This document shows positions 38,570-47,349 of a stretch of 64,000 nt of DNA, piece by piece. The notes beneath the pieces were generated by a model. That model did not search any database. It was not told where the DNA came from and worked only from the letters and a program-made list of their open reading frames with translations. Each line of letters starts with the position of its first letter. Within the stretch, counting starts at the first letter, position 1. The position numbers and the translations under genes are program-made. Origin of the DNA: Saccharothrix ecbatanensis (GTDB taxonomy: Bacteria > Actinomycetota > Actinomycetes > Mycobacteriales > Pseudonocardiaceae); contig NZ_JACHMO010000001.1 in NCBI RefSeq assembly GCF_014205015.1, positions 9,238,001 through 9,302,000 on the forward strand. The letters run 5' to 3'.

Positions 38570-38896
38570 GTGACGTTCAAAGAGGAGTTCCTGGCGGAAC
38601 TCGAGGACTGTCTGCGCGGGTACGGCGCGGTGCCGGTGAGCAGGCCTGCCGCGCTGGCCCGGTTCATCGACTACGTGCGCCGCCTGCCGGAAGACGATTC
38701 GAGGCTGCGCTGCCTCGACGGCGTCGACCAGGGCTCCGGCTCGTTCTGGAACAACCCGGCGGTGTGGTGGGAGCAGGTGCCGCAGTTCGGTGTCGGCTCC
38801 GCGGACTGCTCCGACCTGCTCGACCGGATGCTGGACGAGGCGATCAGCGACGAGATCGACGTCCTGGAGATGGAGATCCGCGAACTGCCCGGCTGA
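38570..38896 (+). CDS. Hypothetical protein
   Basis: A 108-aa soluble, acidic protein with no recognised domain. Composition and coding bias look like its neighbours. Features: an N-terminal helix (FKEEFLAELEDCLRGYG), a central WNNPAVWWEQVPQFG segment and an acidic helical end (LLDRMLDEAISDEIDVLEME). GTG start with GCGGGGG upstream. Its stop codon sits in the first unit of a 16-bp tandem repeat. Confidence 0.65.
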   Translation: MTFKEEFLAELEDCLRGYGAVPVSRPAALARFIDYVRRLPEDDSRLRCLDGVDQGSGSFWNNPAVWWEQVPQFGVGSADCSDLLDRMLDEAISDEIDVLEMEIRELPG

Positions 38897-38949
38897 GCGC
38901 GAACCCGGCTGAGCGCGAACCCGGCTGAGCGCGAACCCGGCTGAGCGCG
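38891..38949. repeat. 16-bp tandem repeat, about 3.7 copies
   Basis: Unit GGCTGAGCGCGAACCC, perfect over three copies (38891-38938) and partial in the fourth. Begins in the last two codons of the upstream gene. Confidence 0.9.
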
Positions 38950-38961
38950 GTCTGTTCGGCT

Positions 38962-39018
38962 GGAGACGTGAACACCCGTTGTGCACCTGGGTCGCCAGAC
39001 GCACAACGGGGAGTCTCC
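38962..39018. terminator. Long, nearly perfect stem-loop
   Basis: Three stacked stems: GGAGAC/GTCTCC (38962-38967, 39013-39018), CCCGTTGTGC/GCACAACGGG (38975-38984, 39001-39010) and CTGG-GTCG-CCAG (38987-38998), separated by small internal loops. It lies between the convergent 38570 gene and the DrrB-like gene and could end both transcripts. No poly-T on either side. Confidence 0.6.
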
Positions 39019-39165
39019 ACGTGTCACACGGAAAGCAGTCGGTCGAAGCGTTCCTGGTCGGTCACGACCGTGCTCCCTTCCGGTGATCGCTCATCCAACC
39101 GGCTACCCGACCCGCGACTGGTTCGAAACCTGTTCGCCTCTTGACATGGAGAACCAGGGATGGGG

Positions 39166-39969
39166 TCAGCGCGCGACGGCCTTGCGGTACTGCCGGATCG
39201 CCAGCGGCACGAAGACCAGCAGGAACACCGCCACCCAGATCAGGGTCATCAACACGGGGTGCTGGAGCGACCACACGTCCGCCACCGGCGCCTCCGGGTG
39301 GGTGTTGCCGAACAGCTGCCGCGCCGCGGCCGTCACCGCCGACACCGGGTTCCACTCGGCGAACGTCTTCAGCGGCCCGGGAAGGCTGCTCTCCTGCACG
39401 AAAGTGTTGGCGATGAACGTCAACGGGAAGATCGCGATGAACGAGGCGTTGTTGAACACCTCGGGGCTGCGCACCATCAACCCGACGATCGCCATGCCCC
39501 ACGACACCGCGTAGGCGAACAGCAGCAGCAGGGCGAACCCGGCCAGCGCCTCCAGCGGCGACGAGTGGATCCGCCAGCCGACGATCAGACCGGTGATCGA
39601 CATGACCACGATGACGATGACGTTGTTCGCCAGGTCGCTCGTGGTCCGCCCGATCAGCACGGCCGACCGCGCCATCGGCAGCGACCGGAACCGGTCGATC
39701 ACGCCCTTCTGGATGTCGTCGGCCAGCCCGGCGCCGGTGATGGTCGCGCCGAACACCACGGTCTGCGCGAAGATGCCCGCCATCAGGAACTCGCGGTAGT
39801 CCATGCCGGGGATGGCGATCGACCCGCCGAACACGTAAGCGAACAACAGCACGAACATGATCGGCGACAACGTCGAGAACACGATCAGGTCCGGGACCCG
39901 CTTGATCTTGATCAGGTTGCGCTTGGCGACGACCGCGCCGTCACCCAACGCCTGTGCGAACGCGCTCAT
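39166..39969 (-). CDS. DrrB-like ABC-2 permease
   Basis: A 267-aa membrane protein of the daunorubicin-resistance permease type with six hydrophobic segments. Typical stretches: LIVFSTLSPIMFVLLFAYVF, DIQKGVIDRFRSLPMARSAV and LTFIANTFVQESSLP with WNPVSAVTAAARQLFG. The ATG overlaps the ATPase gene's stop by 4 bp. Likely exports a hydrophobic compound or lipid. Confidence 0.93.
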   Translation of the reverse strand: MSAFAQALGDGAVVAKRNLIKIKRVPDLIVFSTLSPIMFVLLFAYVFGGSIAIPGMDYREFLMAGIFAQTVVFGATITGAGLADDIQKGVIDRFRSLPMARSAVLIGRTTSDLANNVIVIVVMSITGLIVGWRIHSSPLEALAGFALLLLFAYAVSWGMAIVGLMVRSPEVFNNASFIAIFPLTFIANTFVQESSLPGPLKTFAEWNPVSAVTAAARQLFGNTHPEAPVADVWSLQHPVLMTLIWVAVFLLVFVPLAIRQYRKAVAR

Positions 39970-40940
39970 TCTCCCTTTTCCCCCTGCTTTTCCTCGGCTG
40001 CGTGGCCGGTCAACGTGAGGAACACGTCGTCCAGAGTCGGCCTGCGCAGCCCGATGTCCAACACCTTGATCGACTCGGCGTCCAGCCGCCTGATCCCGTC
40101 GACCAGCACGTCCGCGCCGCCCGACACCGGCACGGTCAGCCGGTGGCCGCGGTCGTCCACCGCGATCTCCCCGATCGCCAACGGCGCCAGCGTGGCCTTC
40201 GCCATCGCCGCGTCCTGCGCGGAGCTGACGGTCAGCTCCAGCCGCTCACCGCCGACCTGGTCCTTCAACTCGTTCGCGGTGCCCAGGGCGATGACCCTGC
40301 CGTGGTCGATCACCGCGATCTTGTCCGCCAGCCGGTCGGCCTCCTCCAGGTACTGCGTGGTGAGCAGCAGCGTGGTGCCGCCGGCCACCAGCTCCGAGAT
40401 CACGTCCCACATGCCCAGCCGGCTGCGCGGGTCGAGCCCGGTGGTCGGCTCGTCCAGGAACAGCACCGACGGCTTGGCCACCAGCGCTCCCGCCAGGTCG
40501 AGCCGCCGGCGCATGCCGCCCGAGTAGCCCTTGACCGGCCGGTCGGCCGCTTCCACCAGGTCGAACCGCGCCAGCAGCTCGCGCGCACGCTCCCGGCTGA
40601 GCTTCTTGCCCAGGTGGTAGAGCCGGCCCACCATGTCGAGGTTCTCGAAGCCGGTCAGGTTCTCGTCCACGGCCGCGTACTGCCCGGACAGGCCGATCCG
40701 GCGGCGCAGCTCCTTCGCGTCGGCGACGACGTCCAGCCCGGCGACGGTCGCCTTGCCCTCGTCGTGCTCCAGCAGGGTGGTGAGCACCCGGACCGTCGTG
40801 GTCTTGCCCGCGCCGTTCGGCCCGAGCAGACCCATGACGGTGCCCTCCGGCACCACCAGGTCGAGGCCGTCGAGTGCGACCACCGACCCGTAGCGCTTTA
40901 CCAGTCCTTCGGCCACGATTGCGTCTGCCATGCGGGTCAT
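39966..40940 (-). CDS. DrrA-like ABC transporter ATP-binding protein
   Basis: A 324-aa ATPase. Walker A GPNGAGKTT, signature YSGGMRRRLDLAGALV, Walker B VLFLDEPTTGLDPRSR, switch His replaced by Gln in LLTTQYLEEAD, as usual in DrrA. The C-terminal DrrA extension includes RRPTLDDVFLTLTGH. Starts possible at TTG 40961, ATG 40940 or ATG 40931; I chose 40940, which has AGG at a fair distance. Partner of the downstream permease. Confidence 0.93.
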   Translation of the reverse strand: MTRMADAIVAEGLVKRYGSVVALDGLDLVVPEGTVMGLLGPNGAGKTTTVRVLTTLLEHDEGKATVAGLDVVADAKELRRRIGLSGQYAAVDENLTGFENLDMVGRLYHLGKKLSRERARELLARFDLVEAADRPVKGYSGGMRRRLDLAGALVAKPSVLFLDEPTTGLDPRSRLGMWDVISELVAGGTTLLLTTQYLEEADRLADKIAVIDHGRVIALGTANELKDQVGGERLELTVSSAQDAAMAKATLAPLAIGEIAVDDRGHRLTVPVSGGADVLVDGIRRLDAESIKVLDIGLRRPTLDDVFLTLTGHAAEEKQGEKGE

Positions 40941-40980
40941 GATGGACCTGGGGTCCGACAATTTCAGGTCGTTTTCGCCG

Positions 40981-41721
40981 TCAGGCGAGAAGTTCCCCCC
41001 GCAGATCCCCGTTCCGCAGCACGTCCAACGCCCACGGCGTGTCCTTGAACACCCGGTCCGCGCCGGGCGAGAGGGCCAGCCGCAGCATCGCCTGGCACAC
41101 GTCGGCGAACGGCTGCCCCTGCATGGTGAGCACGGCCTCGCGCATCTCGTCCCGCGCGTCCCGCGCCTGCGCGTCCGTCCACCGGTTCAGGCACATCAGG
41201 ACCACCCGCCGTGCGTGCACCCGGCCCTGCGTGAGCACCGGCCGGTTGAGCCCGCACACGTCGATGGTGGCGGCGCCCTTCGCCGTGCGCGCCACGTACA
41301 CGCCCAGTGACAGCGTGAGCAGGAGGTGGTCGAACGGGTCCTCGGTGGTCGGGTCGACCAGCAGCGGCGTGCCGTCCGCGTCCACCGGGTACCGGTCCCG
41401 CTTCAGGTTGCTGTTGCACGTCGAGCACGCCAGCAGGTGGTTGAGCCAGTCGAACGTGCGCAGCGGGTTGAGCGACAGCGGTTCGAAGTGGTCGATGTCC
41501 GTGCCCTGGCTGTCGCCGCAGTACATGCACCGCTGGAAGCCCGGCGCCATGCCCTCCAGTAGCCGCCTCAACGGCGCGTGCACGTTCCGCCGCACCACAG
41601 CGCGTTTCCACAACGCCCGCGCGGTGCGCGTTCGCTGCGCGGACTCCTCGATCTCCGCGGTCAGCCCGGGTAACCGGTCCGCGAGCGCGGTGGGCAGCAC
41701 CGGCCGGACAAGTCGGATCAC
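40981..41721 (-). CDS. HNH endonuclease, PtuB-like (Septu-type pair)
   Basis: A 246-aa nuclease with an HNH core: C65-x-x-C68 (CMYCGD), DIDHFEP with D77/H78, WLNHLLACSTCNSNLK with N94 and C99-x-x-C102. This is the zinc-bound HNH pattern of PtuB-type effectors. ATG 41721 overlaps the stop of the AAA-ATPase gene (ATGA), so the two are made together. Predicted to cut nucleic acid on phage infection when released by the ATPase; inferred from the pair architecture of Septu systems. Confidence 0.8.
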   Translation of the reverse strand: MIRLVRPVLPTALADRLPGLTAEIEESAQRTRTARALWKRAVVRRNVHAPLRRLLEGMAPGFQRCMYCGDSQGTDIDHFEPLSLNPLRTFDWLNHLLACSTCNSNLKRDRYPVDADGTPLLVDPTTEDPFDHLLLTLSLGVYVARTAKGAATIDVCGLNRPVLTQGRVHARRVVLMCLNRWTDAQARDARDEMREAVLTMQGQPFADVCQAMLRLALSPGADRVFKDTPWALDVLRNGDLRGELLA

Positions 41722-43052
41722 GTGCCGTCGCGCTCCATCCGCGCCGTCACCTCGCGCGTGCGCGCCACCGGCGAACTCGTCAGCCGTGCGCGCAGCAGCT
41801 CGTACCGGCGCACCTGGCGTTCGTCCGCCGTGCCGCCGATCACCGCGACCTCCAGCTCCACCAGCTCGGCGCGCAGCCGCTGTGCCCGCTCCGAGTACGG
41901 CGTGTCCAGGCCGAACAGCTCGGACAGCACCGCGTCGTCACCGCTGCCGTAGACGATCCGCTCGTACAGCCCCTTGTCCACCACGCGCGGTGGTTCCTGC
42001 TGGTCCGGGCCGGGCAGCCGGATCAGCCCGCCCGGGTCGGCGGCCTGGCACAGGTACGGGCTGTGCGTGGTGACGATGAACTGGATGTTCGGGAAGTGCT
42101 CCTTGAGCCAGCCGCCGATCCGCTTCTGCCACGACACGTGCAGGTGCGCGTCCACCTCGTCGATGATCACCACGCCGGGCGCGGTCAACGCCATGCCGTT
42201 CGCGGTGGGCTTGTGCTCCAGCGTGCCGTAGGACTCCTGGATCTGCTTGATCAGGTCCACCACGAGCGCGGCGACGGTCCGGTAGCCGTCGCTCATCTCC
42301 CGCAGCGGGAACCGGTGCCCGCCGCTGACCACCCACAGGCCGTCGGAGTCGACGCCCTCGATCCGGTAGTCGTCGGGCAGCAGGCCGTCCGACAGCACGC
42401 CCAGCGCCACCGTCTTCAGGTCCTCCGCGCCGGGCCTGCGCTCCAGCGACCTCAGGTGCTGCTCGATCAGCCAGCCGACGCCCTCGGCCAGTGACGCGTC
42501 CTCGTGGAAGAGGCTCGCCAGCCGCGACACCGGGCCGGGGCTCAGCATCAGCCGCTGCGCGTCGCCCGCGCCGCCGACGAGCCGCCGGAAGGGCCCGTAC
42601 GCCGCGCAGAACCACCCGGTCGGGTTGTCCTGCCACGGGCCGCGCGCGGCGGCGGTCTTGCTGCCTTCGAGCTTCTCCCGCAACGACGGCTGGAGACCCC
42701 GGTGCGTCGGGCGGCTCTCCTCGTCCGGCATGGTCCAGCTCAAACCGGCCCACAACCTGCCCTCCGGAGGACGGCCCTTGCCGAACCTCTCCACCCGTCG
42801 GTCATGGGTGAACTGCACCTGGACGACGCCTTCGCGCTGCCCGGCGGTGACCCAGTTCTCGAAGTCGGGCACCAGGTTGCGGGCCACCGCGGGGCCGCTC
42901 ACGGCCAGCGCGATCGCCCGCAGCAGGGACGTCTTGCCGGACCCGTTGCGGCCCGCGATCACCGTCCAGCCGGGCGCGGCGAGCTTCAGATCCACTTCGC
43001 GGGCACCGTGGAACCCCTTGACGTTCCGTAGGCGGACCTGCGAGATGTACAT
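41718..43052 (-). CDS. AAA ATPase, PtuA-like (Septu-type pair)
   Basis: A 444-aa RecF/SMC-like ATPase. Walker A GRNGSGKT (residues 34-41), ABC-like signature MSDGYR (253-258), Walker B VVIIDEVDAHLH (294-305) and switch His in VTTHSPYL (about 328-334). It has no TOPRIM domain, which separates it from OLD/GajA nucleases. The C-terminal 90 residues are helical and basic. Coupled to the HNH gene. The longer frame upstream of ATG 43052 lacks homology, and a -10-like TAAAGT sits just before this ATG. Confidence 0.8.
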   Translation of the reverse strand: MYISQVRLRNVKGFHGAREVDLKLAAPGWTVIAGRNGSGKTSLLRAIALAVSGPAVARNLVPDFENWVTAGQREGVVQVQFTHDRRVERFGKGRPPEGRLWAGLSWTMPDEESRPTHRGLQPSLREKLEGSKTAAARGPWQDNPTGWFCAAYGPFRRLVGGAGDAQRLMLSPGPVSRLASLFHEDASLAEGVGWLIEQHLRSLERRPGAEDLKTVALGVLSDGLLPDDYRIEGVDSDGLWVVSGGHRFPLREMSDGYRTVAALVVDLIKQIQESYGTLEHKPTANGMALTAPGVVIIDEVDAHLHVSWQKRIGGWLKEHFPNIQFIVTTHSPYLCQAADPGGLIRLPGPDQQEPPRVVDKGLYERIVYGSGDDAVLSELFGLDTPYSERAQRLRAELVELEVAVIGGTADERQVRRYELLRARLTSSPVARTREVTARMERDGT

Positions 43053-43091
43053 GTGGCCAGACTTTAGTCGGGGCCGATCACGACTCGTCCA
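43053..43091 (-). promoter_or_regulatory. Possible leaderless promoter of the ATPase/HNH pair
   Basis: On the minus strand, TAAAGT (43066-43061) lies 8 nt before the ATG at 43052, with GGACGA about 18 nt further upstream. No ribosome-binding site is seen, so a leaderless mRNA is plausible. Confidence 0.4.
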
Positions 43092-43272
43092 GTTCGCCGG
43101 GCACGTCGCACAGCGTGTCCGGTACCGCCGACGGCACCACCGGAGGGCGGTCGACAGGACCATGTCATAGGGGCGTATATGCACCTTTTGGACGTTCGAT
43201 CGAGTGAAACTGGGCAGGACGCGGGACCGCACTAGGGTGTTCGCAGTTCTTTTCCAGCGAGGAGAGATCCGC

Positions 43273-44127
43273 ATGGCAGCCGTCCAAACCCGACGCAAGC
43301 GCAAGCTTGGTCAGTTCCTCAACGCTTTGCGCAAACGCGCGGGCAAGACCGAGATCGACTACCACGCGCTGACGCGGAAGACGCAGTCCACGCTGTCGCG
43401 GATGGAGAACGGGTACATCAGTCCCAGTTGGACCGAACTGGGGGCGCTGCTGGGCCTCTACGGCGCGACCGACGCCGAACGGCGTGAAGCGGAAGCGTTG
43501 TGGGAGGACGCCAAGCAGGACGGCACCCGTCTGGTCTACGCGGCGGCGTACACGCCTGAAGCGCGGACCTACGCCCGTCAGGAAGCGGACGCGACCGAGG
43601 TGCGCACCATCGAGATGATCGTCATTCCGGGCCTGCTCCAGACCTCCGCCTACGCGGCGTCGATCCGGCTCGCCGGCCGGCGGTTCATGGACTCGTCCGT
43701 TTCGGTGGAACAGGTGGCCGCCGCACTGGCCAACCGGCAGCGCCGACTGCCCGGGTTACGCCTGCACGCGGTGATCGACGAAGCGGCCCTGCACCGGGTC
43801 GTGGGCGGTCCCCTCGTCATGCGCGAGCAATTGTCGCATTTGCTGGAGAAGGGAAAGCAGGACAACATCACCATCCAGGTGGTTCCGTTCGGGGCGGGGG
43901 CTCACGGGACCATGTCCGGTGGTGGCGCGACCGCTCTTCGCTTCGAGGACAGTGATCCTTCGGCCGTGTACCTGGAGTACGCGGGCGGCGGGAAGTGGGT
44001 GGACAATCGCGCCGACGTGCAGAAGTACCTGCTGCACTTCGAGGAAATGGTGAGCGAGGTCGCCCTGTCGCCCAAGGAGTCGGCTTCGTTGATCAGAAAA
44101 CTGGCAACGGCACTGAAGGACACATGA
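43273..44127 (+). CDS. Scr1-like HTH regulator with DUF5753
   Basis: A 284-aa XRE-type regulator. N-terminal HTH (about residues 8-65: LGQFLNALRKRAGKTEIDYH, KTQSTLSRMENGYISPSW), then the DUF5753 domain (about 100-275: MIVIPGLLQTSAYAASI, GALHRV-like EAALHRVVGGP, NITIQVVPFGAGAH). Pairs with a DUF397 gene downstream by a 4-bp overlap, the actinomycete arrangement described as a Scr1/Scr2 toxin-antitoxin-like system. ATG follows GAGGAGAG. Confidence 0.93.
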   Translation: MAAVQTRRKRKLGQFLNALRKRAGKTEIDYHALTRKTQSTLSRMENGYISPSWTELGALLGLYGATDAERREAEALWEDAKQDGTRLVYAAAYTPEARTYARQEADATEVRTIEMIVIPGLLQTSAYAASIRLAGRRFMDSSVSVEQVAAALANRQRRLPGLRLHAVIDEAALHRVVGGPLVMREQLSHLLEKGKQDNITIQVVPFGAGAHGTMSGGGATALRFEDSDPSAVYLEYAGGGKWVDNRADVQKYLLHFEEMVSEVALSPKESASLIRKLATALKDT

Positions 44128-44300
44128 ACAACGACAAGACATGGCGCAAGAGCACGCACTCCGGCGCGGGGAACAACTGCGTCGAACTGGCCGTGGGACG
44201 GAACACGACCAGCATCAGGGACACCAAGCGACCAGGACCGGGATTGACCTTCGCCGATCGTCCATTCAGGGCGTTCATCACAGCCCTTCGACAAACCTGA
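44124..44300 (+). CDS. DUF397 protein (Scr2-like)
   Basis: A 58-aa DUF397 protein with the family signature WRKSTHSGAGNNCVELAVG and RDTKRPG. Overlaps the Scr1-like gene (ATGA). DUF397 proteins act with their DUF5753 partner in regulation; proposed as the toxin-like half of the pair. Confidence 0.92.
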   Translation: MNNDKTWRKSTHSGAGNNCVELAVGRNTTSIRDTKRPGPGLTFADRPFRAFITALRQT

Positions 44301-44338
44301 CCGTCACCGCCAACCCGCCGTCCGCCCCGGTGTCGCGG

Positions 44339-44572
44339 TCACCGTCGCACCGTGGGCGGCGCGTCGACCAGCTTCGCCGCCGCCAACGCCGTCGCGGCCA
44401 GTGAACCCGGGGCGGTGGTGGCGTGGTGACGGAGTTCCTCGCGCATCCGGGGATCCCAGAAGCGCTCGATGTGGTCGGCGACGGCCCTCGCCGCCGCGTC
44501 GGGCGGCTGGTGCTGGAACTGGCGGGCGATCTCGTTCACCAGCCGGACGGTGGGCGGGGTCGCGTCGCTCAT
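44339..44572 (-). CDS. fdsD: Formate dehydrogenase delta subunit
   Basis: A 77-aa small subunit of the NAD-dependent molybdenum formate dehydrogenase. Family pattern: VRLVNEIARQFQHQPPDAAA, VADHIERFWDPRMREEL. Last gene of fdsG-fdsB-fdsA-fdsD; its ATG overlaps the fdsA stop by 4 bp. FdsD-type proteins help assembly or stability of the complex. Confidence 0.9.
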   Translation of the reverse strand: MSDATPPTVRLVNEIARQFQHQPPDAAARAVADHIERFWDPRMREELRHHATTAPGSLAATALAAAKLVDAPPTVRR

Positions 44573-47349
44573 AGCGGTGAGACCTCGGCGGGTTGGGCCA
44601 CCAGGGCGACCTGGACGGCGGTCACCTTGTACTCCGGGCAGTTCGTCGCCCAGTCGGAGTTCTCCGTGGTCACGACGTTCGCGCCGGTCACCGGGTGGTG
44701 GAACGTCGTGTACACGACACCCACCGGCATCCGGTCCGATATGACCGCGTGCAACGACGTCGTGCCGACCCGGCTGGCCAGCGTCACCGAGTCGCCGTCG
44801 CGGATGCCGCGCACCTCGGCGTCGTGCGGGTGGATCTCCAGCACGTCCTCCGGGTGCCACGCGATGTTCGCCGTCCGCCTGGTCTGCGCGCCCACGTTGT
44901 ACTGGCTCAGGATCCGCCCGGTGGTGAGGATGAGCGGGTACTTGCGGGTCGAGCGCTCGCTGGTCGGCACGAACGACGTCGGCACGAACCTGCCCTTGCC
45001 GCGGGTGAACGAGTCCACGTGCATGGTCGGCGTGCCGGCCGGCGCGTTCTCGTCGCACGGCCACTGGATGCTGCCCAACCGGTCGAGCGCCGCGAACGAC
45101 ACCCCGGCGAACGTCGGCGTGAGGGCCGCGATCTCGTCCATGATCTCGCGCGGATGGGTGTACTCCATGTCGTAACCCAGCGCCGCCGCCAGCTCGCACA
45201 CGATCTGCCACTCCTGCTTGCCGGTCTTCGGCGCCATCACCGGCCGCACCCGGTTGATCCGCCGCTCGGCGTTGGTGAACGTGCCGTCCTTCTCCAGGAA
45301 CGACGTGCCGGGCAGGAACACGTGCGCGAACTTGGACGTCTCGTTCAGGAACAGGTCCTGCACCACCACCAGGTCCATCGCCTTCAACGCCGCCGTCACG
45401 TGCGCGGTGTTCGGGTCGGACTGGGCGATGTCCTCACCCTGCACGAACAGCCCGCGGAACGTGCCCGCGACGGCCGAGTCGAACATGTTGGGGATGCGCA
45501 GGCCCGGCGTCGGCAGGATGCTGCGCCCCCACACCTGCTCGAACACCGTGCGCACCGCGTCGTCGGACACGTGCCGGTAGCCGGGCAGCTCGTGCGGGAA
45601 CGATCCCATGTCGCACGAGCCCTGAACGTTGTTCTGCCCGCGCAGCGGGTTCACCCCGACGCCGTCACGGCCCACGTTGCCGGTGGCCATGGCCAGGTTC
45701 GCCATGCCCATCACCATCGTCGAACCCTGACTGTGCTCGGTCACGCCCAGCCCGTAGTAGATCGCGGCGTTGCCGCCCGTCGCGTACAGCCGGGCCGCCG
45801 CCCGGATCTCGGACGCCGGCACGCCGGTGATCGACTCGACCACCTCGGGGCTGTTCTCCGGCTGCGCGATGAACCGCGCCCACTCGTCGTACCCCTCGCA
45901 GCGCGACGCCACGAAATCGGCGTCCACCAGACCCTCGGTGACGACGACGTGCGCGAACGCGTTCACCACGGCGACGTTGGTGCCGGGCTGCAACTGGAGG
46001 TGGTGCGTCGCCTCGACGTGCGGCGACCGGACCAGGTCGATCCGGCGCGGGTCGACCACGACGAGCTTCGCGCCCTCCCGCAGCCGCCGCTTCATCCGTG
46101 ACGCGAACACCGGGTGGCCGTCGGTCGGGTTCGCGCCGATGACCACGATCACGTCCGCCGCCGCCACCGACCGGAAGTCCTGGGTGCCCGCCGACTCGCC
46201 GAACGTCTGCTTCAGCCCGTACCCGGTGGGGGAGTGGCACACCCGCGCGCACGTGTCGACGTTGTTGTTGCCGAACGCCGCCCGCACCAGCTTCTGCACC
46301 ACGTACACCTCTTCGTTGGTGCACCGGGACGACGTGATCCCACCGATCGAGCTCACCCCGTAGGACGTCTGGATCTCCCGCATCCGTGACGCCGTGTAGG
46401 AGATCGCCTCCTCCCACGACACCTCCCGCCACGGATCGGTGATCTTCTCCCGCAGCATCGGCTTCATCACCCGGTCCGGGTGCGTGGCGTAGCCGAACGC
46501 GAACCGACCCTTCACGCACGAGTGACCTTCGTTCGCGCCGCCGTCCTTGTAAGGCACCATCCGCACGAGTTCGTCACCGCGCAGCTCGGCCTTGAAGGAA
46601 CACCCGACACCGCAGTACGCGCACGTCGTCAACACCGTCCGGGTGGGCATCCCCAGCTGCACCACGGACTTCTCCTGCAACGTCGCCGTAGGGCACGCCT
46701 GCACGCACGCGCCGCACGACACGCACTCGGAATCCATGAACGACACGCCGCCCGCGGACACCTTCGACTCGAACCCGCGCCCTTCGATGGTCAACGCGAA
46801 AGTTCCTTGTGTCTCACCGCAAGCCCGGACGCACCGTGAACACGAGATGCACTTGGACGGCTCGAAGTCGAAGTACGGGTTGCTGGTGTCCTTCTCCAGT
46901 TCCAGGTGGTTCTCGCCCTCGTACCCGTACCGCACCTGCCGCAGGCCGACCACACCGGACATGTCCTGCAACTCGCAGTCGCCGTTCGCCGAGCACGTCA
47001 GGCAGTCCAGCGGGTGGTCGGAGATGTACAGCTCCATCACGCCCTGCCGCAGCTTCTCCAGCTTCGGCGTCTGGGTGCGCACCTTCATCCCGTCTGTCAC
47101 CGGTGTGGTGCACGACGCGGGCGTGCCGCGCCGGCCGTCGATCTCCACCAGGCACAGCCGGCACGACCCGAACGCCTCCAGGCTGTCCGTCGCGCACAGC
47201 TTCGGGATGTCGACACCGCTCGTCGCGGCGGCGCGCATGACCGACGTGCCCGCCGGCACGGTCACCGGCATGCCGTCGACCTCCATGGTCACCTCGGTCG
47301 TCGAGGTCGAAGCCGGTGTGCCGAAGTCAGGTTCCTTCAAGATCGTCAC
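44569..47349 (-). CDS. fdsA: NAD-dependent formate dehydrogenase alpha subunit
   Basis: Catalytic molybdenum subunit of 926 aa oxidising formate to CO2. N-terminal NuoG-like [2Fe-2S] domain (C52, C63, C66, C80), an H/C3 cluster site (DHPLDCLTCSANGDC), two [4Fe-4S] sites (CISCSRCVRAC at 167-177, CVSCGACVQAC at 209-219), then the FDH core with its own [4Fe-4S] (C243, C246, C250) and the molybdenum ligand C371 in RVCHSPTGYG (Cys, not selenocysteine). C-terminal molydopterin-binding beta domain. GTG start overlaps fdsB by 4 bp. Confidence 0.95.
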   Translation of the reverse strand: MTILKEPDFGTPASTSTTEVTMEVDGMPVTVPAGTSVMRAAATSGVDIPKLCATDSLEAFGSCRLCLVEIDGRRGTPASCTTPVTDGMKVRTQTPKLEKLRQGVMELYISDHPLDCLTCSANGDCELQDMSGVVGLRQVRYGYEGENHLELEKDTSNPYFDFEPSKCISCSRCVRACGETQGTFALTIEGRGFESKVSAGGVSFMDSECVSCGACVQACPTATLQEKSVVQLGMPTRTVLTTCAYCGVGCSFKAELRGDELVRMVPYKDGGANEGHSCVKGRFAFGYATHPDRVMKPMLREKITDPWREVSWEEAISYTASRMREIQTSYGVSSIGGITSSRCTNEEVYVVQKLVRAAFGNNNVDTCARVCHSPTGYGLKQTFGESAGTQDFRSVAAADVIVVIGANPTDGHPVFASRMKRRLREGAKLVVVDPRRIDLVRSPHVEATHHLQLQPGTNVAVVNAFAHVVVTEGLVDADFVASRCEGYDEWARFIAQPENSPEVVESITGVPASEIRAAARLYATGGNAAIYYGLGVTEHSQGSTMVMGMANLAMATGNVGRDGVGVNPLRGQNNVQGSCDMGSFPHELPGYRHVSDDAVRTVFEQVWGRSILPTPGLRIPNMFDSAVAGTFRGLFVQGEDIAQSDPNTAHVTAALKAMDLVVVQDLFLNETSKFAHVFLPGTSFLEKDGTFTNAERRINRVRPVMAPKTGKQEWQIVCELAAALGYDMEYTHPREIMDEIAALTPTFAGVSFAALDRLGSIQWPCDENAPAGTPTMHVDSFTRGKGRFVPTSFVPTSERSTRKYPLILTTGRILSQYNVGAQTRRTANIAWHPEDVLEIHPHDAEVRGIRDGDSVTLASRVGTTSLHAVISDRMPVGVVYTTFHHPVTGANVVTTENSDWATNCPEYKVTAVQVALVAQPAEVSPL

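Noticed and set aside
39120..39130. GGTTCGAAACC resembling a tRNA T-arm
   Set aside because: The flanking T-stem has a mismatch and no acceptor, D or anticodon stems of a tRNA can be formed around it on either strand.
41718..43052. OLD/Gabija GajA-type nuclease
   Set aside because: No TOPRIM domain follows the ATPase and the partner is an HNH protein, not a UvrD-like helicase.
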